From the NCBI RefSeq assembly GCF_018139145.2, contig NC_059486.1, positions 9,672,001-9,736,000 of the forward strand: a stretch of DNA of 64,000 nucleotides. Direction: 5' to 3'. Of the stretch, positions 12,509 to 23,286 are shown in pieces (the stretch's first letter is position 1; each line of letters starts with the position of its first letter). The notes below the pieces were generated by a model that saw only the letters and a list, made by a program, of their open reading frames with translations, ran no database searches and was not told the DNA's origin. This stretch comes from Gymnogyps californianus. Lineage: Eukaryota; Chordata; Aves; Accipitriformes; Cathartidae. The position numbers were made by a program, and so were the translations under genes.

Positions 12509-14649
12509 CTAGGTTTTTAAAGTATACTCTAAAGAAATACACAAAAACAGAAATTCAGGGAAGGTAAAAATATTTCTGCAACTGAAACTACTTAGTTACT
12601 ATTCGAAAGACTACCTTATAGTAAGCACTCGGTTATCCTGTCTTTGCAGTTACTTAAAATGTTTTACATCCTCAGCCAAAACCCTCAGCACCACAAAAGG
12701 TCACTTAAATCCCTCATACATTTCTCTAGCTAACAAAGTGCTATTGAATAGTTTTACAAATGATACGTTCCCCTTAGCTAGTTAGAATGACTTCAAATAA
12801 TTTTAAAAAAAATACTTTTTCCCTTTCTGTGGAACTTCAAGAATCAAGTCTCCGATATCAAAAGTATCTACTCTTTTTTATGTTCCTTATTGCCAATGTT
12901 TCAGTGCTTTTAACATTTAATACGATGTTCTTGAAAACACAACAGTTACTTAACATGTACGGTACATTTCTTCAACAATAACTAAAAATATAATAAAAAC
13001 AGATACAGACTATTCAACTTTATTGTTCTAGCTACTGAAGACAAAATGCGCCACGAAAAATCTCCCTACCAAATCATCTAGATGTTCGAAAACGTATTGT
13101 ACTTGATACTTAACTCTGCCTTCTCTTTCCTTCAGAACACTAACCCCTAAAGAGATGAAAGTTAATCCAAATCTGCATTTCATTTAAAATGTCGTTTATT
13201 GAGCCAAGCTATCCAGAAATCCAAAAATATTCTGGTTTTGTATTTCAGTCATTGAGAAACAAAAATTCCACCGACCTGCACTGACAGGTAGATTCAGTGC
13301 TGGGTATCACATAGCAGTAGCAGCAAAAGAAAAATGAAACCTGTTTTTTTTTCAAAATCTCTCTCATATTTTGAAAACAACAGTTTCATTTTCGGTATTT
13401 CAGGCCAAACACACATACAAGTGTGCTGCCATTCATCTTTGCTCCTAACTCCAAGTTGGTTACAAGTGGCAACAGGCAGCAGCAGCAGCAGCACATCAAC
13501 ACCGCAGCACTACTGGAAAGGGACGCGATGCAGCGGCTGACTGACTGCCCCGCTCGTCGTCTGTTGCTCAGGCAGGGAAATACAACACAACTCTTCCGCT
13601 CTCCTGTCCTGGGCTATCTGCAGCAATCTGCTCAAGCCCTGGGGATGGAGATATTCCCTTCCTTGCCCTCGGGAAAGAGTCGGCTTCCCGGGAAGGTGAG
13701 GAAGCAGAGCAGTGCTGTCACACGCGTGCTAGCGACAGGAGGCTGCAGAAGAGAAAAGTGGCTGCTTGAGAGTACAAGATCTCACATGCCAGGCAGGTAC
13801 CACGGAGCGTAGCCTGCACGGGGACTAAAACACAGTTCTGGGCAGGTTGCGTCCCTCCCGCTCCTCGGAGCTCAAACCTGAGGGAGATCCCTCAGCAGGG
13901 CGGGAAGGAAAAAAAAATTCCGCTCCTTACAGGCATCTTTTCCAAAAGATTTAATAATACTGCAATACTTCGTGGTATTGTGACTCCTTCATAGCACTGA
14001 TACCAAATAATTAAGATTCAAATGATATCACCTATCACTAGTAACAAGGTCTTATTATTTTAATTATCTATACCTCGCTAACATTTACGGCCCAAGTGAA
14101 AACACTTAATTAATTACACGCTGATAAGGAAGCGTCACCAGCGCGCTGCCGGCCTCTGCCCGCCCGGGGAGAAGGGATCGCCTTTTGTGTGCGAAAACCG
14201 AACTATGCAAACGGCCCGGACGGCGGGCCGGGCCCACGGCGAGCGCCCAGCCCCGCCGCGGGCCGGCGCCTGAAGTTGGCGCGGGGCTTCCCCCGCCGAG
14301 GCCCGCGCGGGCGCCCCCCCGCAGGGGCAGCGCCCCGGGAAGCGCCGCCGCCGCTCCCCACCCCGCGGCGGGACACGGCCGGCCCTGGCCGGCCCTGCCC
14401 GCCCCCGGGCACGGCGCACTCTTCCCCCCCCCCCCCTCCGCCGCCCCAGCGCCGTGCGGCGGCGCGGGGAAGGCCCGTTCCTCCGCGGCCGCCCCCACCG
14501 CCAGGACCGGTGCCGCCGGGCCTCGGGCCCGAGGCCTGCGGGGCTGGCGAGCGGGGTAAGGCGGGGAGGAGCGGGGCCCGGCCGCCCCCCGCGGCCCTCC
14601 GAGCCCGGCGGGCCCCACTTACCGCGGGCGCCGGGGCCAGACTTTCCAT
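12485..14649 (-). other. Spliced upstream ORF of EP400, overlapping the main start codon
   Basis: An ATG at 14649-14647 in exon 1 reads nine codons to the exact end of the exon. After splicing it reads seven more in exon 2 and stops at TAA 12487-12485. The predicted 16-residue peptide is MESLAPAPANSENAPW. The main EP400 ATG (12498-12496) lies inside this ORF in another frame. The uORF has a weak context (C at -3, G at +4). Its existence depends on the exon 1 model. Confidence 0.5.
12509..14622 (-). other. EP400 intron 1
   Basis: AT-rich in the 3' half, GC-rich toward the promoter. A short CAG repeat (five units, about 13477-13492) and a moderately GC-rich patch at 13500-13870 are the only notable items. 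Confidence 0.75.
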
Positions 14650-15000
14650 TCGCTCCTCACAGGAAGCGGGGGCGGGGGGCGGCCGGAGCGGCAGCCGCTA
14701 CCAGCGCCGGCAGGAGACAAACCGCGCCTCCTGCGCCTCGCTCCGCTCCCGGCGCCTGCGCCACCGCCCGGAGCGCGCTCGGCGCCTGCGCCGCCGCCAG
14801 CGCATGCGCGCCGCCGTCCCGCCGCCCGAGCGGCCCGGCGGGCTCCGGTGGCCCGCGGGCAGGGAGGGAAGCGGATGGGCGGGAAGCGGCCGGGCCGGCG
14901 CCTGCGGGCGCCTGTCGCCACGGCTGGCTGTCGGGACAGGGAGCGCTGCCCCGGGCGGGAACGCGGGCACAGCACGCGCAGGAACGAGAGTCGGGGACAG
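14130..15000. promoter_or_regulatory. CpG island at the EP400 5' end
   Basis: This is a dense GC/CpG stretch with GC boxes (GGGGCGGGG type) and a C run of about 14 near 14427. It includes EP400 exon 1 and the presumed start region. It starts almost directly after the poly(A) signal of the upstream duplicate. Long ORFs on both strands are GC-rich artefacts. Confidence 0.85.
14623..14760 (-). other. EP400: EP400 exon 1, 5' UTR (5' end approximate)
   Basis: A strong donor GCCCGCG|GTAAGTGG at 14622-14621 lies inside the CpG island, 2.1 kb upstream of the exon with the start codon. The exon has no in-frame ATG for EP400, but it contains an ATG that opens a short upstream ORF. The transcription start cannot be fixed from the sequence. 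Confidence 0.6.
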
Positions 15001-15009
15001 GACGGAAAA

Positions 15010-15531
15010 TTAACTTTTATTGTAGCGCAGATGCGGTCCAAGAGTAATTTCTGTCTGGGCGGGTAACAGCGCCGACAATTTTCTTCAAGATTTAGTGTAA
15101 AAATCCACAAAGAAAACTTGCCTACTTACAGGACGAACTATACACTGCACGGGCAATAAAATCGTCGTACGATGCAAGGGGAGAAATGCAGAAGGGAGGG
15201 GAAAAAAAAGTAACCTAGTGCTCCTCTTGATTACAATAAAATACTGCCCAAAAAACCTGGGGAATAGTTTAGCAATAAAGAAAATATAACTTCCACCTGC
15301 CCAATAATGACATTCAGTTCTCATGTACAAAGCAGACGTTTCACCACTTTTAACATCCGCTGCCGAAGGTGTCGTGTACGCCGAACCCAGGCTGTACGTA
15401 AGCTTTGCTTTCCAGAGGTTGACATACGCCCGCAGTCTGCCATCAGGGTAACTTCTATACTGACTTCATCTGTGCCACAGAAGTCACTGTGGTCTGAGGA
15501 TCAGGACTTGGTTCCTGGAACTTCTTGTGAC
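15010..15531 (-). pseudogene. Possible terminal exon of the duplicate
   Basis: After acceptor GACTTAG|TCACAA the phase inherited from the previous exon gives 15 codons and a TGA at 15487-15485. The rest would be 3' UTR up to the poly(A) signal. There is no clear EP400 similarity, so this is inferred from position. Confidence 0.35.
15016..15021 (-). terminator. Poly(A) signal AATAAA, candidate 3' end of the duplicate
   Basis: The minus strand reads CAATAAAAG, with TG-rich sequence about 40 nt downstream. It lies only a few hundred bases before EP400 exon 1. Confidence 0.45.
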
Positions 15532-15857
15532 TAAGTCTAAAATTAAATTTTAGATGAATATTGGTTACTAGCTCAAAGAATAGAGGTAAAACTGTTAGAT
15601 GAAACTGAAAATCAGTTACAGTATGCAAAGATGACAGTGTTTAAAAGTCTACGTAATTAAAATTAGTTACGCTTAAATAATACAGCATCTGGGGCTATAC
15701 TATTTTCTAAAGAGTAAAGGACTTACTGAAAGACTACTCCCCCATCATTTTCACTTGCTGTCAATAAATTTTAAAGTGAGCAATGCTATTTAATAAAGAT
15801 TTGAGGATTTATTTTCAATAGCAAAATGTGAACTGAAAATAAAAAGTAAAAGGTTAC

Positions 15858-16047
15858 CTGATATCAGTGGAGTCATCAAAAGCATCTGCGCAGTTGTCAT
15901 CAGAGTGATGGTTACAACTGATGCTGGCAAATGCTTCTGCTTCAACAAACTGGCCGGGGGTGGGGGCTCCAGCTGTGCTGGAATGGCGGGTACCACGGAC
16001 ACTTGCTGTAATACAGCTATGACTGGAGAGAGTGTACCTCCTGAAGC
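15858..16047 (-). pseudogene. Duplicate exon: start of the Gln/Thr-rich tail
   Basis: The 190-nt exon is open. It encodes ASGGTLSPVIAVLQQVSVVP and a Pro/Leu/Thr-rich stretch ending MTPLISG. It is loosely similar in character to the human EP400 tail after the proline run. The splice sites TTTCAG|GCTTCA and TCAG|GTAACC are intact. Confidence 0.72.
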
Positions 16048-16594
16048 CTGAAAGTGTCATAAAACACACTGTATTTCTAACATTTACAAGAGTTCTGAAG
16101 TGATCACAAAAGAGGGTGTGAAGTTTTAAGAAATTCTTCCAATGAGGGAGATAAATACATTGAAAAAGTACAATTATATTAGTACGATAAAATTACAGTT
16201 GTTCCAGTCTATATATCGAATGCCTTTTCAGCATCATAAAATCCATCTGGGACGAAGCTCAAAATCCTGTATCTTTAAGAAAGAGCTTGTCTATAATTAT
16301 CCTTTGAATAGTATTCTTATATCCTTGAACAACAAGACTGTATTTTTTTAAGTAACATTTAAGTCCATCACCTCAGCTCACCTAAACAAAAATGCTCCTG
16401 TTAATCAACATCCCAGTTCTCCGGATTTGCTAAGTCCTACACACAGCCTCAGCAAAGTCAAAACAGATGTCATAAGTACACATGAATCTGGGCTTACAGA
16501 TTCATTTAGCCGGGAGGAACATATTTCTCTGCCTACAACTGCAGGAGTGAAATGAATTCACATATCACATGGCAATCATGTTTTTGTTTCTCAC

Positions 16595-16714
16595 CTGTGT
16601 TTCCCCCTGTGGTTGACACCGGGTTTGGATTTGCTCCACTGTTTGTTCCTCTTCTTGCTTCTGACTAGGCTGTTGCTCCTGCAGCTGTAGAGCTGTTTGT
16701 TCTTCAGTCAACGC
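16595..16714 (-). pseudogene. Duplicate exon: Gln-rich
   Basis: The 120-nt, phase 0 exon starts ALTEEQTALQLQEQQPSQKQ, like human ALADQQKAQQP, and is rich in Gln and Glu. The splice sites GTCATAG|GCGTTG and CACAG|GTGAGA are good. Confidence 0.82.
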
Positions 16715-17208
16715 CTATGACAACAGAAATAGACGGAAGGGGAGGGAATCACAGCAATAGGCTTCTTTTTAATTATTTTAATTCTGAGTAGATAAAAACC
16801 ATGACTGTTACCATGAAGTCATGTAAAGATTTATCCTGAAATGAATTCCTAATTGTCTATATCAATAATTGCGACAGAAAATTCTGACTTGACAAAAAAT
16901 TATTATATATCAGGGTTGCCTGTTTCTGACATTGCTAAAATGCCAAAAAATGAGACAACCACAGAAGCGTAAAGGAACAGATCTGGAATGGACAGCTGAT
17001 GCACTGAAAGGGGATTAGGCAGTCAAAATCCATACTGAACAATTTTCAGTCTTCCAAAAACCCTTGTTATTTTTCCTTATTCCCAGCCTTTGCAATTGTT
17101 TTTACATGAAAAAGTAATTCAAAAGATTTGAAAATGAACAGAATTGAAAAGCTGTTGAAAAGAATGTACAGAGTGGTATTGGTATTCACTTGGAAAAACT
17201 GAACGGAC

Positions 17209-17282
17209 CTTTTCCTGTGTCGTCATAGGCTCTGCACAGATGGAAACAACCTCAGACATAGGTAGTAGCTTGTCATAGTTCT
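17209..17282 (-). pseudogene. Duplicate exon: NYDKxLP block
   Basis: The 74-nt exon encodes NYDKLLPMSEVVSICAEPMT plus TQEK, matching human NYDKPLPPIQVASLRAERIA plus KEKK. The donor is AAAG|GTCCGT. Confidence 0.86.
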
Positions 17283-17779
17283 CTGCACCGAAAGTAAATG
17301 AAGCAGCTTAAGCTAACTGAATTTTGTGCAACCATTTTAATATTCATGGCATTTTAACACAAAGAATTTTAAAATTCTGGAAGAGGAATCTGCAATTAAG
17401 ATCTGACAAAGCTCGGGATTAGCAGGGAACTCCAGCCAGTTCTTTACCCAGATACATGACAGCTATATTGTCAGGCCTGAGAAAAGAGTTGAAAGCCTGG
17501 GCAGACCCTCCTGGTACATCACGAGGAGCAATACTGAAGCACTTCAAGCTCTTCTTTACATCAGCACAAGCACAGGTTTGATTCTTGGACAGTAAATGCA
17601 CTACTTTAACTTAAGGCTGAAGGTCATCACAGCACCTCTGACAGGAGAAACGCCCCTGTGAAATATGTTTGTGCTTAAGAGAAAAAAATTTCACCAATCA
17701 GGCCACCAAACTGATTAAATGTTAAATCTGGGAAAAATTATCATTGACAGTAGAAGTAAACTTGCAGAAACCTATTTGA

Positions 17780-17902
17780 GGAACTTCTTTTTCTAGTAGT
17801 CATTGTCGTCTACTCAAAGCGATTCATATAGATTTGAGTACGCTCAGAATTCCGGTCTTTAGCATAGGTTTGTCTAACACAAAGAGGAAAACCACCTATA
17901 TT
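17780..17902 (-). pseudogene. Duplicate exon with in-frame TAG
   Basis: After TTCCAG it reads NIGGFPLCVRQTYAKDRNSE and RTQIYMNRFE, then TAG (17812-17810), then TTMTTRKRSSS. Human EP400 has RTSQIYAQDENATHTQLYTS followed by HFDLMKMTAGKRSPP. The phase follows directly from the SANT exon. The donor AATAG|GTTTCT is tentative. Confidence 0.78.
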
Positions 17903-18362
17903 CTGGAATAAATAGAAATTGAAGGCTTAGGTACCAAAAATAAGTAGCCATAACTGTCCTGTCTCAAAAAATCATAGTTCACAATAGTCTTGACTGAAGA
18001 CAATTCATATCCTGCCACTTAAATAAAAGTTAAAGTAAATAGCTCCCCTTCCTTATTTTTAATATGCTGATAGTGCAAAATGATACATCCATGGTCATAT
18101 CATTGTTACAGCATTGGGGAAATTCATATTCTTAAGTGTATGGAAACTATAATAAATACAACCTATAGTAGTCATACTGACAGGGGAAGACATTTACTAG
18201 CATTTGCTTGTATACCAAGGTATTCAAAATTCTAAAATACAGTTATAATTCTGCTTACTAAACACTCGTGTAGTGCACTAACAGCAATGAGGAATCAAAA
18301 ACAGCGAAAACAAAAAACCCCCACGTCTTCACAATGTAATGCACATTTCAACTTAAACTCAC

Positions 18363-18533
18363 CTTTCCTTCGGGACCTGCAAATGCTGTTATGTAACGAT
18401 TTTGGCATTGCTTTGGGGAGCGGTAAACATAGTTACAAGAGTTAACGACATCGCTGACAAAGTCCCAGTTTGCTGTCTGTGCTGGTGACACAATAGCAAG
18501 GTTTAAAGGGAGTGTCTGTAACTGTTTCACCGC
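18363..18533 (-). pseudogene. Duplicate exon: SANT/Myb-like region
   Basis: The 171-nt exon is open. It encodes AVKQLQTLPLNLAIVSPAQT, ANWDFVSDVVNSCNYVYRSP and KQCQNRYITAF. It is among the best-conserved blocks compared with human NWDLVSDVVNSCSRIYRSSK and QCRNRYENV. Both splice sites are intact. Confidence 0.93.
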
Positions 18534-18695
18534 CTAGGAGGCAATGAGAAATCAAACCAGTGTAATGTTTCAATTAAATGCTTTTCTTGTGTGCACAAGC
18601 ATGTATAATCCTGTATTAATCAAGGTCTACGGATGCTGTAACAAATTTCCATGTAAAAAGTTTTTGAAGTCAATAAAAACGAAGCACCCTCTTAC

Positions 18696-18931
18696 TTTTA
18701 ACAGTGCCAAGTCTTCAGCAATTAGCCACGCAGGACTATCTTGCCCAGTGTCAGCAGCTGACTTGATGAGAGCTGACAAAGGTCTCGCAAAATACGTTTT
18801 CTGTTTTACCCAGGGGAGGGTCTTCTGAGCTTTGCTCCTCTGTCGTGTTTTCAATATTCTTGGAGTCACTTGATCGAAAAGTGAAGGTGGAGGAACAACC
18901 ATCCTTCTATGGCAATGCTTCTTTCTCTCAC
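18696..18931 (-). pseudogene. Duplicate exon preceding the SANT region
   Basis: The 236-nt exon is open. It encodes MVVPPPSLFDQVTPRILKTR and GQDSPAWLIAEDLALLK, matching human AVVPPRSLFDRATPGLLKIR and GQDNPEWLISEDWALLQ. The Trp of EDW is Leu here. The donor is AAAA|GTAAGA. Confidence 0.92.
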
Positions 18932-19447
18932 CTGAAGCTAACTGGCAGGACAAAGTTATCACCTCCAGTGAGAAAGGAACTTTGTGCAACAAGATCGTGA
19001 CAGAAAACTGATTGCTGCAAATCATCTGACTAACGATAAGCCTTTTGCAGTACTTTTCTGAATGCAGGTATCTTCAACCTGTGATCCCCTAGTACAGTAT
19101 TTCACTTGATCAGTCATTTTTAAATAGCTTCTCACTTCACTAAGAAAATAAGCTTAAAAACAGATCAGATGGACGCACAAGAGTCTCATTGCTTTACTCC
19201 TGCTCATTTAATTCACCCGTATTTCTAATCTGTAAGGGCAATAGCAAGTTTTCACAGTGCACTCCCTCTGCTCGCGCACTACATTCAATCATTTTGTTTG
19301 AGCGGTATCAATCTTAACAGAGATAATGGTACCTGCATGCCTAAATTTTTAAACACAAACTTAAAGATATCCTTGCAAAAGAGTTTTCATATTGTTTCAC
19401 ACAAAAATGTTACCACACGTTCCCGTGCAATTTTGAATCCAACTTAC

Positions 19448-19598
19448 ATGACAGATCTGCTCTCTGCCGCTTACGTGCCTTCCTAACAAACAGAGGTGGC
19501 AGCTTAGACTCTGGAATCGGGGTAGTATACATCAGACACGTAACAGAATCAATGTAGACATCATCATGATTCTCAGGTACAACAGGGGGAGTCCAAAG
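19448..19598 (-). pseudogene. Duplicate exon: LWTPP block
   Basis: The 151-nt exon starts LWTPPVVPENHDDVYIDSVT and ends LPPLFVRKARKRQRADLS. It is very close to human EP400 LWTPPTPPQDDSDIYLDSVM and LPPVYVRKERKRHKTDPS. The donor TCAT|GTAAGT is strong. Confidence 0.92.
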
Positions 19599-19736
19599 CT
19601 TCAAAAAAAACCAACACAAAACAAAAAAAATCAGCAACAACAACAAAAAACCCCACCCCCACAACCCATAGCTTGCCATTAATTAAAGTATTTTACGTAA
19701 GGTTTCCTTCAGATGAAACAAGAGCTACTGACTTAC

Positions 19737-19781
19737 AGGCATTATTTCTATTTCTCCATCTGGTCCTTCACAGACAAATTC
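19737..19781 (-). pseudogene. Duplicate micro-exon
   Basis: The 45-nt exon encodes EFVCEGPDGEIEIMP, matching human EYVYEDVDGQTEVMP. The splice sites ATACAG|GAATTT and CCT|GTAAGT are good. Confidence 0.88.
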
Positions 19782-20217
19782 CTGTATGAGAAAAAGAATT
19801 TTTGATACCTCAATACATCGTCCAGCCCAGAACCCAGCATTTACAAACATAAGCTTGTTTGCAATAACTATAATTTTAAAATTACAGTAGAAAAAAAATA
19901 TTTTAAGGAATGACTCTTAATTTTCCATATTTTTCTCAGTCTCTTCCTTCAGTTATTATTACCTTGATATGTAATTGCGCATTGCCATTCCACGTCAACC
20001 TACCAACCCATGGTTCTTCCGCCAAAACAGCAACCTGCTACTCTACAGAATTAAAACTGTCCACACAGTGACAGCTTCCATTTTAAGAGTACAATAACTG
20101 TGCAAGGGCACAAGACCAGTGCAACATGAACCCAACAGACATACTTAAATACATGGTTCACAGTCACAATAAGCAAATTCTTCGAAAAGCAGGGACTTGG
20201 AGATCCGTTGACATTAC

Positions 20218-20346
20218 TGTGTTATAAGCATCTTGTCTGGTATACGTTAAGAGTCCCTCTTTCACTTCCTGCTGAAATTTTTCTTCTGCCTTTTCCACCT
20301 CCTTGGCATGCTGATATTCCCATTTTATATTTGCAGCTTTTAACTC
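20218..20346 (-). pseudogene. Duplicate exon: LTYTRxDAY block
   Basis: The 129-nt exon is charged and helical. It ends EGLLTYTRQDAYNT, like human AELLTYTREDAYSM. The donor ACA|GTAATG lacks G at -1. Confidence 0.87.
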
Positions 20347-20717
20347 CTTTTAAGAAGAAAATTTGTACACTTTAAAATATTACCACTTTTCACAATAAAT
20401 ATGCTAACAGCAGTAAATTGCCACTGATTGGAGTCCCACCTTTTATAGGCTAACAGTCATAGCAAAGTTAGTTAAACTGAGTTTTCATTCTTGGGTAAGG
20501 CCCTCATACCAGTAAAGAGAAAGGGAAATATGTCTACCTGTTAACTAGGAACCAGTGTGGTTTTAGACCACAATCATTTTGAGCAAAATTTCAGTGCTCA
20601 TAAACAAAAAACAAACAAAAAACCCAAATAAACAAACAAAAAATAAAATCTGACAACAACTGGAGTTTTCTATTTTGTTTTTATTAATTACTCAGAAAAT
20701 GAAATATAGTTGCTTGC

Positions 20718-20801
20718 CTTGTTGACTTTCTGGCTTTTTTGATCATTCAAAGTATGAAACAATTCCAAGAAATTCAATGCATACTTTTCAATTGGCTTAA
20801 G
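20718..20801 (-). pseudogene. Duplicate exon with GC donor
   Basis: The 84-nt exon encodes LKPIEKYALNFLELFHTLND, like human LTPIEKYALNYLELFHTSIE. Its donor is AAG|GCAAGC, which is a possible functional GC-AG intron rather than simple decay. Confidence 0.85.
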
Positions 20802-21564
20802 CTGTTCAGAAAAACATTTTGACATATTGCTAGTCATTTAGCTTTTGAATTAGAAACACGTAAATAACCAGTGATGTAAAAACAAGCAGAAAAACACCCC
20901 AACCAATAAATGTATTTATTTCGGTTGCAAATAATGGCACCATAATTAAGGTGGAAAAGAGATCTAAGGGCCAAAAATCTGACATTCTGGTCCCTAGCTA
21001 GTCTGCTCACATCCCACCAGTATCACTGAGAAAAGTGGTGGGACTTTTGGCTTCCATTTTCCTAACTGGAAAAAAACAAAAGAGAATCCCATCCAAGTTG
21101 TTATGCACACCCTTGACTGGTTGTTAGTAAGCAGGCTGCTACTTGGGTTCTACACAAGTAGCCAAAGGGAAAAGGAGACAATCAGAATCTGACAGAACTT
21201 AGGGAATGCTGAGAATAGTCATTTCATAGTTAAAAAGAAACAGATCCAAGGTCTTTAACAAAAAAAGTATGTGGCAAAGCACAGGACTGTAGAACAGTTT
21301 TATATCACAAGATACAATTTAGTCCAATGCACTTCACAATCCTCAGGAGAACATTTGGTGACTTAAATGTTTCAGTACGTGAACAGATCTATTAACAGGC
21401 TCAGATTACCTCCCAGGATTGTTTCAATATTTAAGTTTGCACAGAACTGTTTCATGTAAATGGAGTGGAAATAAGGTACTTTATGAAAGCATTTGATTGT
21501 TGCACAGGAAAATAAGTTTCAAATATTTCTAAAGGTTTACATAAAACAAGAGAAATCATCATAC

Positions 21565-21717
21565 CTGATCCACAAAGCTAGCCAGCTGTTCTCACTGTGA
21601 AGGAACCATCATATTTCTTGAATCACACAACTCTGAATCTATGTCATTTCTTATCTCAGATAGTGTCTCTTCTGTAAACTTTCTGGAATCCTCTTTTCCG
21701 CACTCAGAGCAAAGAAC
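21565..21717 (-). pseudogene. Duplicate exon with in-frame TGA
   Basis: It reads ELCDSRNMMVPSQ, then TGA (21594-21592), then EQLASFVDQ, where human EP400 has SDSENMPCDEEPSQLEELAD and FMEQ. The donor CAG|GTATGA is intact. The acceptor near 21718 is tentative. Confidence 0.78.
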
Positions 21718-22131
21718 CTTATGGAAACATGTTTTCAAGTATTCGATAAGACAATGTATGATGTCAAAAGTTTTTTAATCATCCTAAAATTGAGTTTAGA
21801 AAAGTCAGATTACAGACCTATCTGACACCTTTTGCTGCAGGAGATGTTGTCTTTGATTAAAACAATGCCAAAAATAGTGTAAAATTATCATTGAAACAAA
21901 CACAGTTTTCTTTCTAGATACTTTTATCCTCTGATTTTCTACATGAGCTAACAATTCAGGATTTTTACTGATTTTAACAGATTTAACCATGATCACATAC
22001 CACTGGCCTCCAAACAAGTCTGGAAATAAATATAAAACTAGATGATGTTTAAAATTCTGACTCTGATCTAGTAAAGCACTCATTTTTTACATATGATTAA
22101 AGAACTGCTCACTTTCTTAATGTTACAGTAC

Positions 22132-22243
22132 CTGAGTTAAAAAGTCTGTTGAACAATCATCTCCCTGAGCAGCCACTTCTTGAATCAAACGTTGAATACC
22201 TTTTTTGAACAGCCTCTCTTCGACCAAATTACCACTTATAAGC
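22132..22243 (-). pseudogene. Duplicate exon: end of helicase lobe 2
   Basis: The 112-nt exon is open. It encodes LISGNLVEERLFKKGIQRLI and QEVAAQGDDCSTDFLTQ, like human LVSGNSIEEKLLKNGTKDLI and REVAAQGNDYSMAFLTQ. The donor is CAG|GTACTG. Confidence 0.9.
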
Positions 22244-23090
22244 CTGTAAAACAAAGAAACTCTTTAAATACTGTTCCCTAGAAAACAGTGACGCTTTCTG
22301 AAACTCAACTGTTTCATGTCTAATGTTCCTCACCTACGGCAGTGGGCACCAACGCTCATTTAGAGTCCATCAGGTATTTTCATAGGAAGTTTTGTATTCA
22401 TTTTTTAGTTTCTTAGAGGAAAGCTTTCTTTTTACATCTGATTTCATATTTTCAAAACGCCGGGTTCTTTTAAGTTCTTATTTTCAAAATGAACAAGAAA
22501 AAGTATTGTCTTCTATACAATTGGATTTTTTAAAAAATCCTTACAATAGCAGGGTAGTTGCTAACAGTGTCTGCACTGCACACCCATGCATACCTGGCCA
22601 GTGGCGTAAGGTGAGCAAGAGCTCCCCTCTACTCTCAGCACGTCCTCCTAGGAAAAGAAACAGTGACTTGAGAGAAGCTTTCAAATACATCTTAGAACTA
22701 CATGAACATCAGCATCTCATCACTAGTGGATTTGCAATCCAATGATAGACCATCAAGAAAGACATTTACTGTTTATCAAGAGCTGAAAACACCCACAGAT
22801 ATTAATGTTCATTTTGACTGTCCCAACACAGAAATCCAGATGGCTTACAAGATGAAAGTGGGAGGGAAAGACAGAAGATACAGTAAAGGAAAGGACAGGG
22901 TCTTCATTTTCCCTTTAGTCTGAAGGGAAGAAGTATGTATGACTGATCCAATCTTTAAAGTGATCTTAAAAGATCAAATGACTTTAACTAAAAGGACAAC
23001 CTCAACCAAAAATCCTAGTTTCACCCAAAGACATCTTCCCTCTATTTTTTATTTTAAAACACCTATACGATTCCTTAGCATAAAAGTCAC

Positions 23091-23286
23091 CTGTATATGC
23101 GAATATCTCTGTCTCTTGCAATTTTATCACAGCATTCTTTAGCCTTTGTATCCATCAGCGGATCTAAATCAGTGTCACAGAAGACAACAGTATTCACGTC
23201 TACATGGCTGACACTGTGGAAGGAGTGTGGGAAGAAAGAATAGCACAGAAGAATCGCTTGTCTTGGTTGAAGTTTTTTATGGATTC
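23091..23286 (-). pseudogene. Duplicate exon: helicase lobe 2, with 1-nt deletion
   Basis: It starts ESIKNFNQDKRFFCAILSSH, like human ELMRSFNRDRRIFCAILSTH. It then loses frame near 23205-23215, where the original frame ends at TAG 23202-23200. It resumes as VNTVVFCDTDLDPLMDTKAK and DIRIYR. The conserved TGINLVEAD-type motif between them is destroyed. Confidence 0.9.

Noticed and set aside
14106..15110. Long overlapping ORFs on both strands (up to 274 codons)
   Set aside because: They lie in a CpG island, are Arg/Pro/Gly/Ala-rich, and show no family motif. Stop codons are rare in GC-rich DNA.
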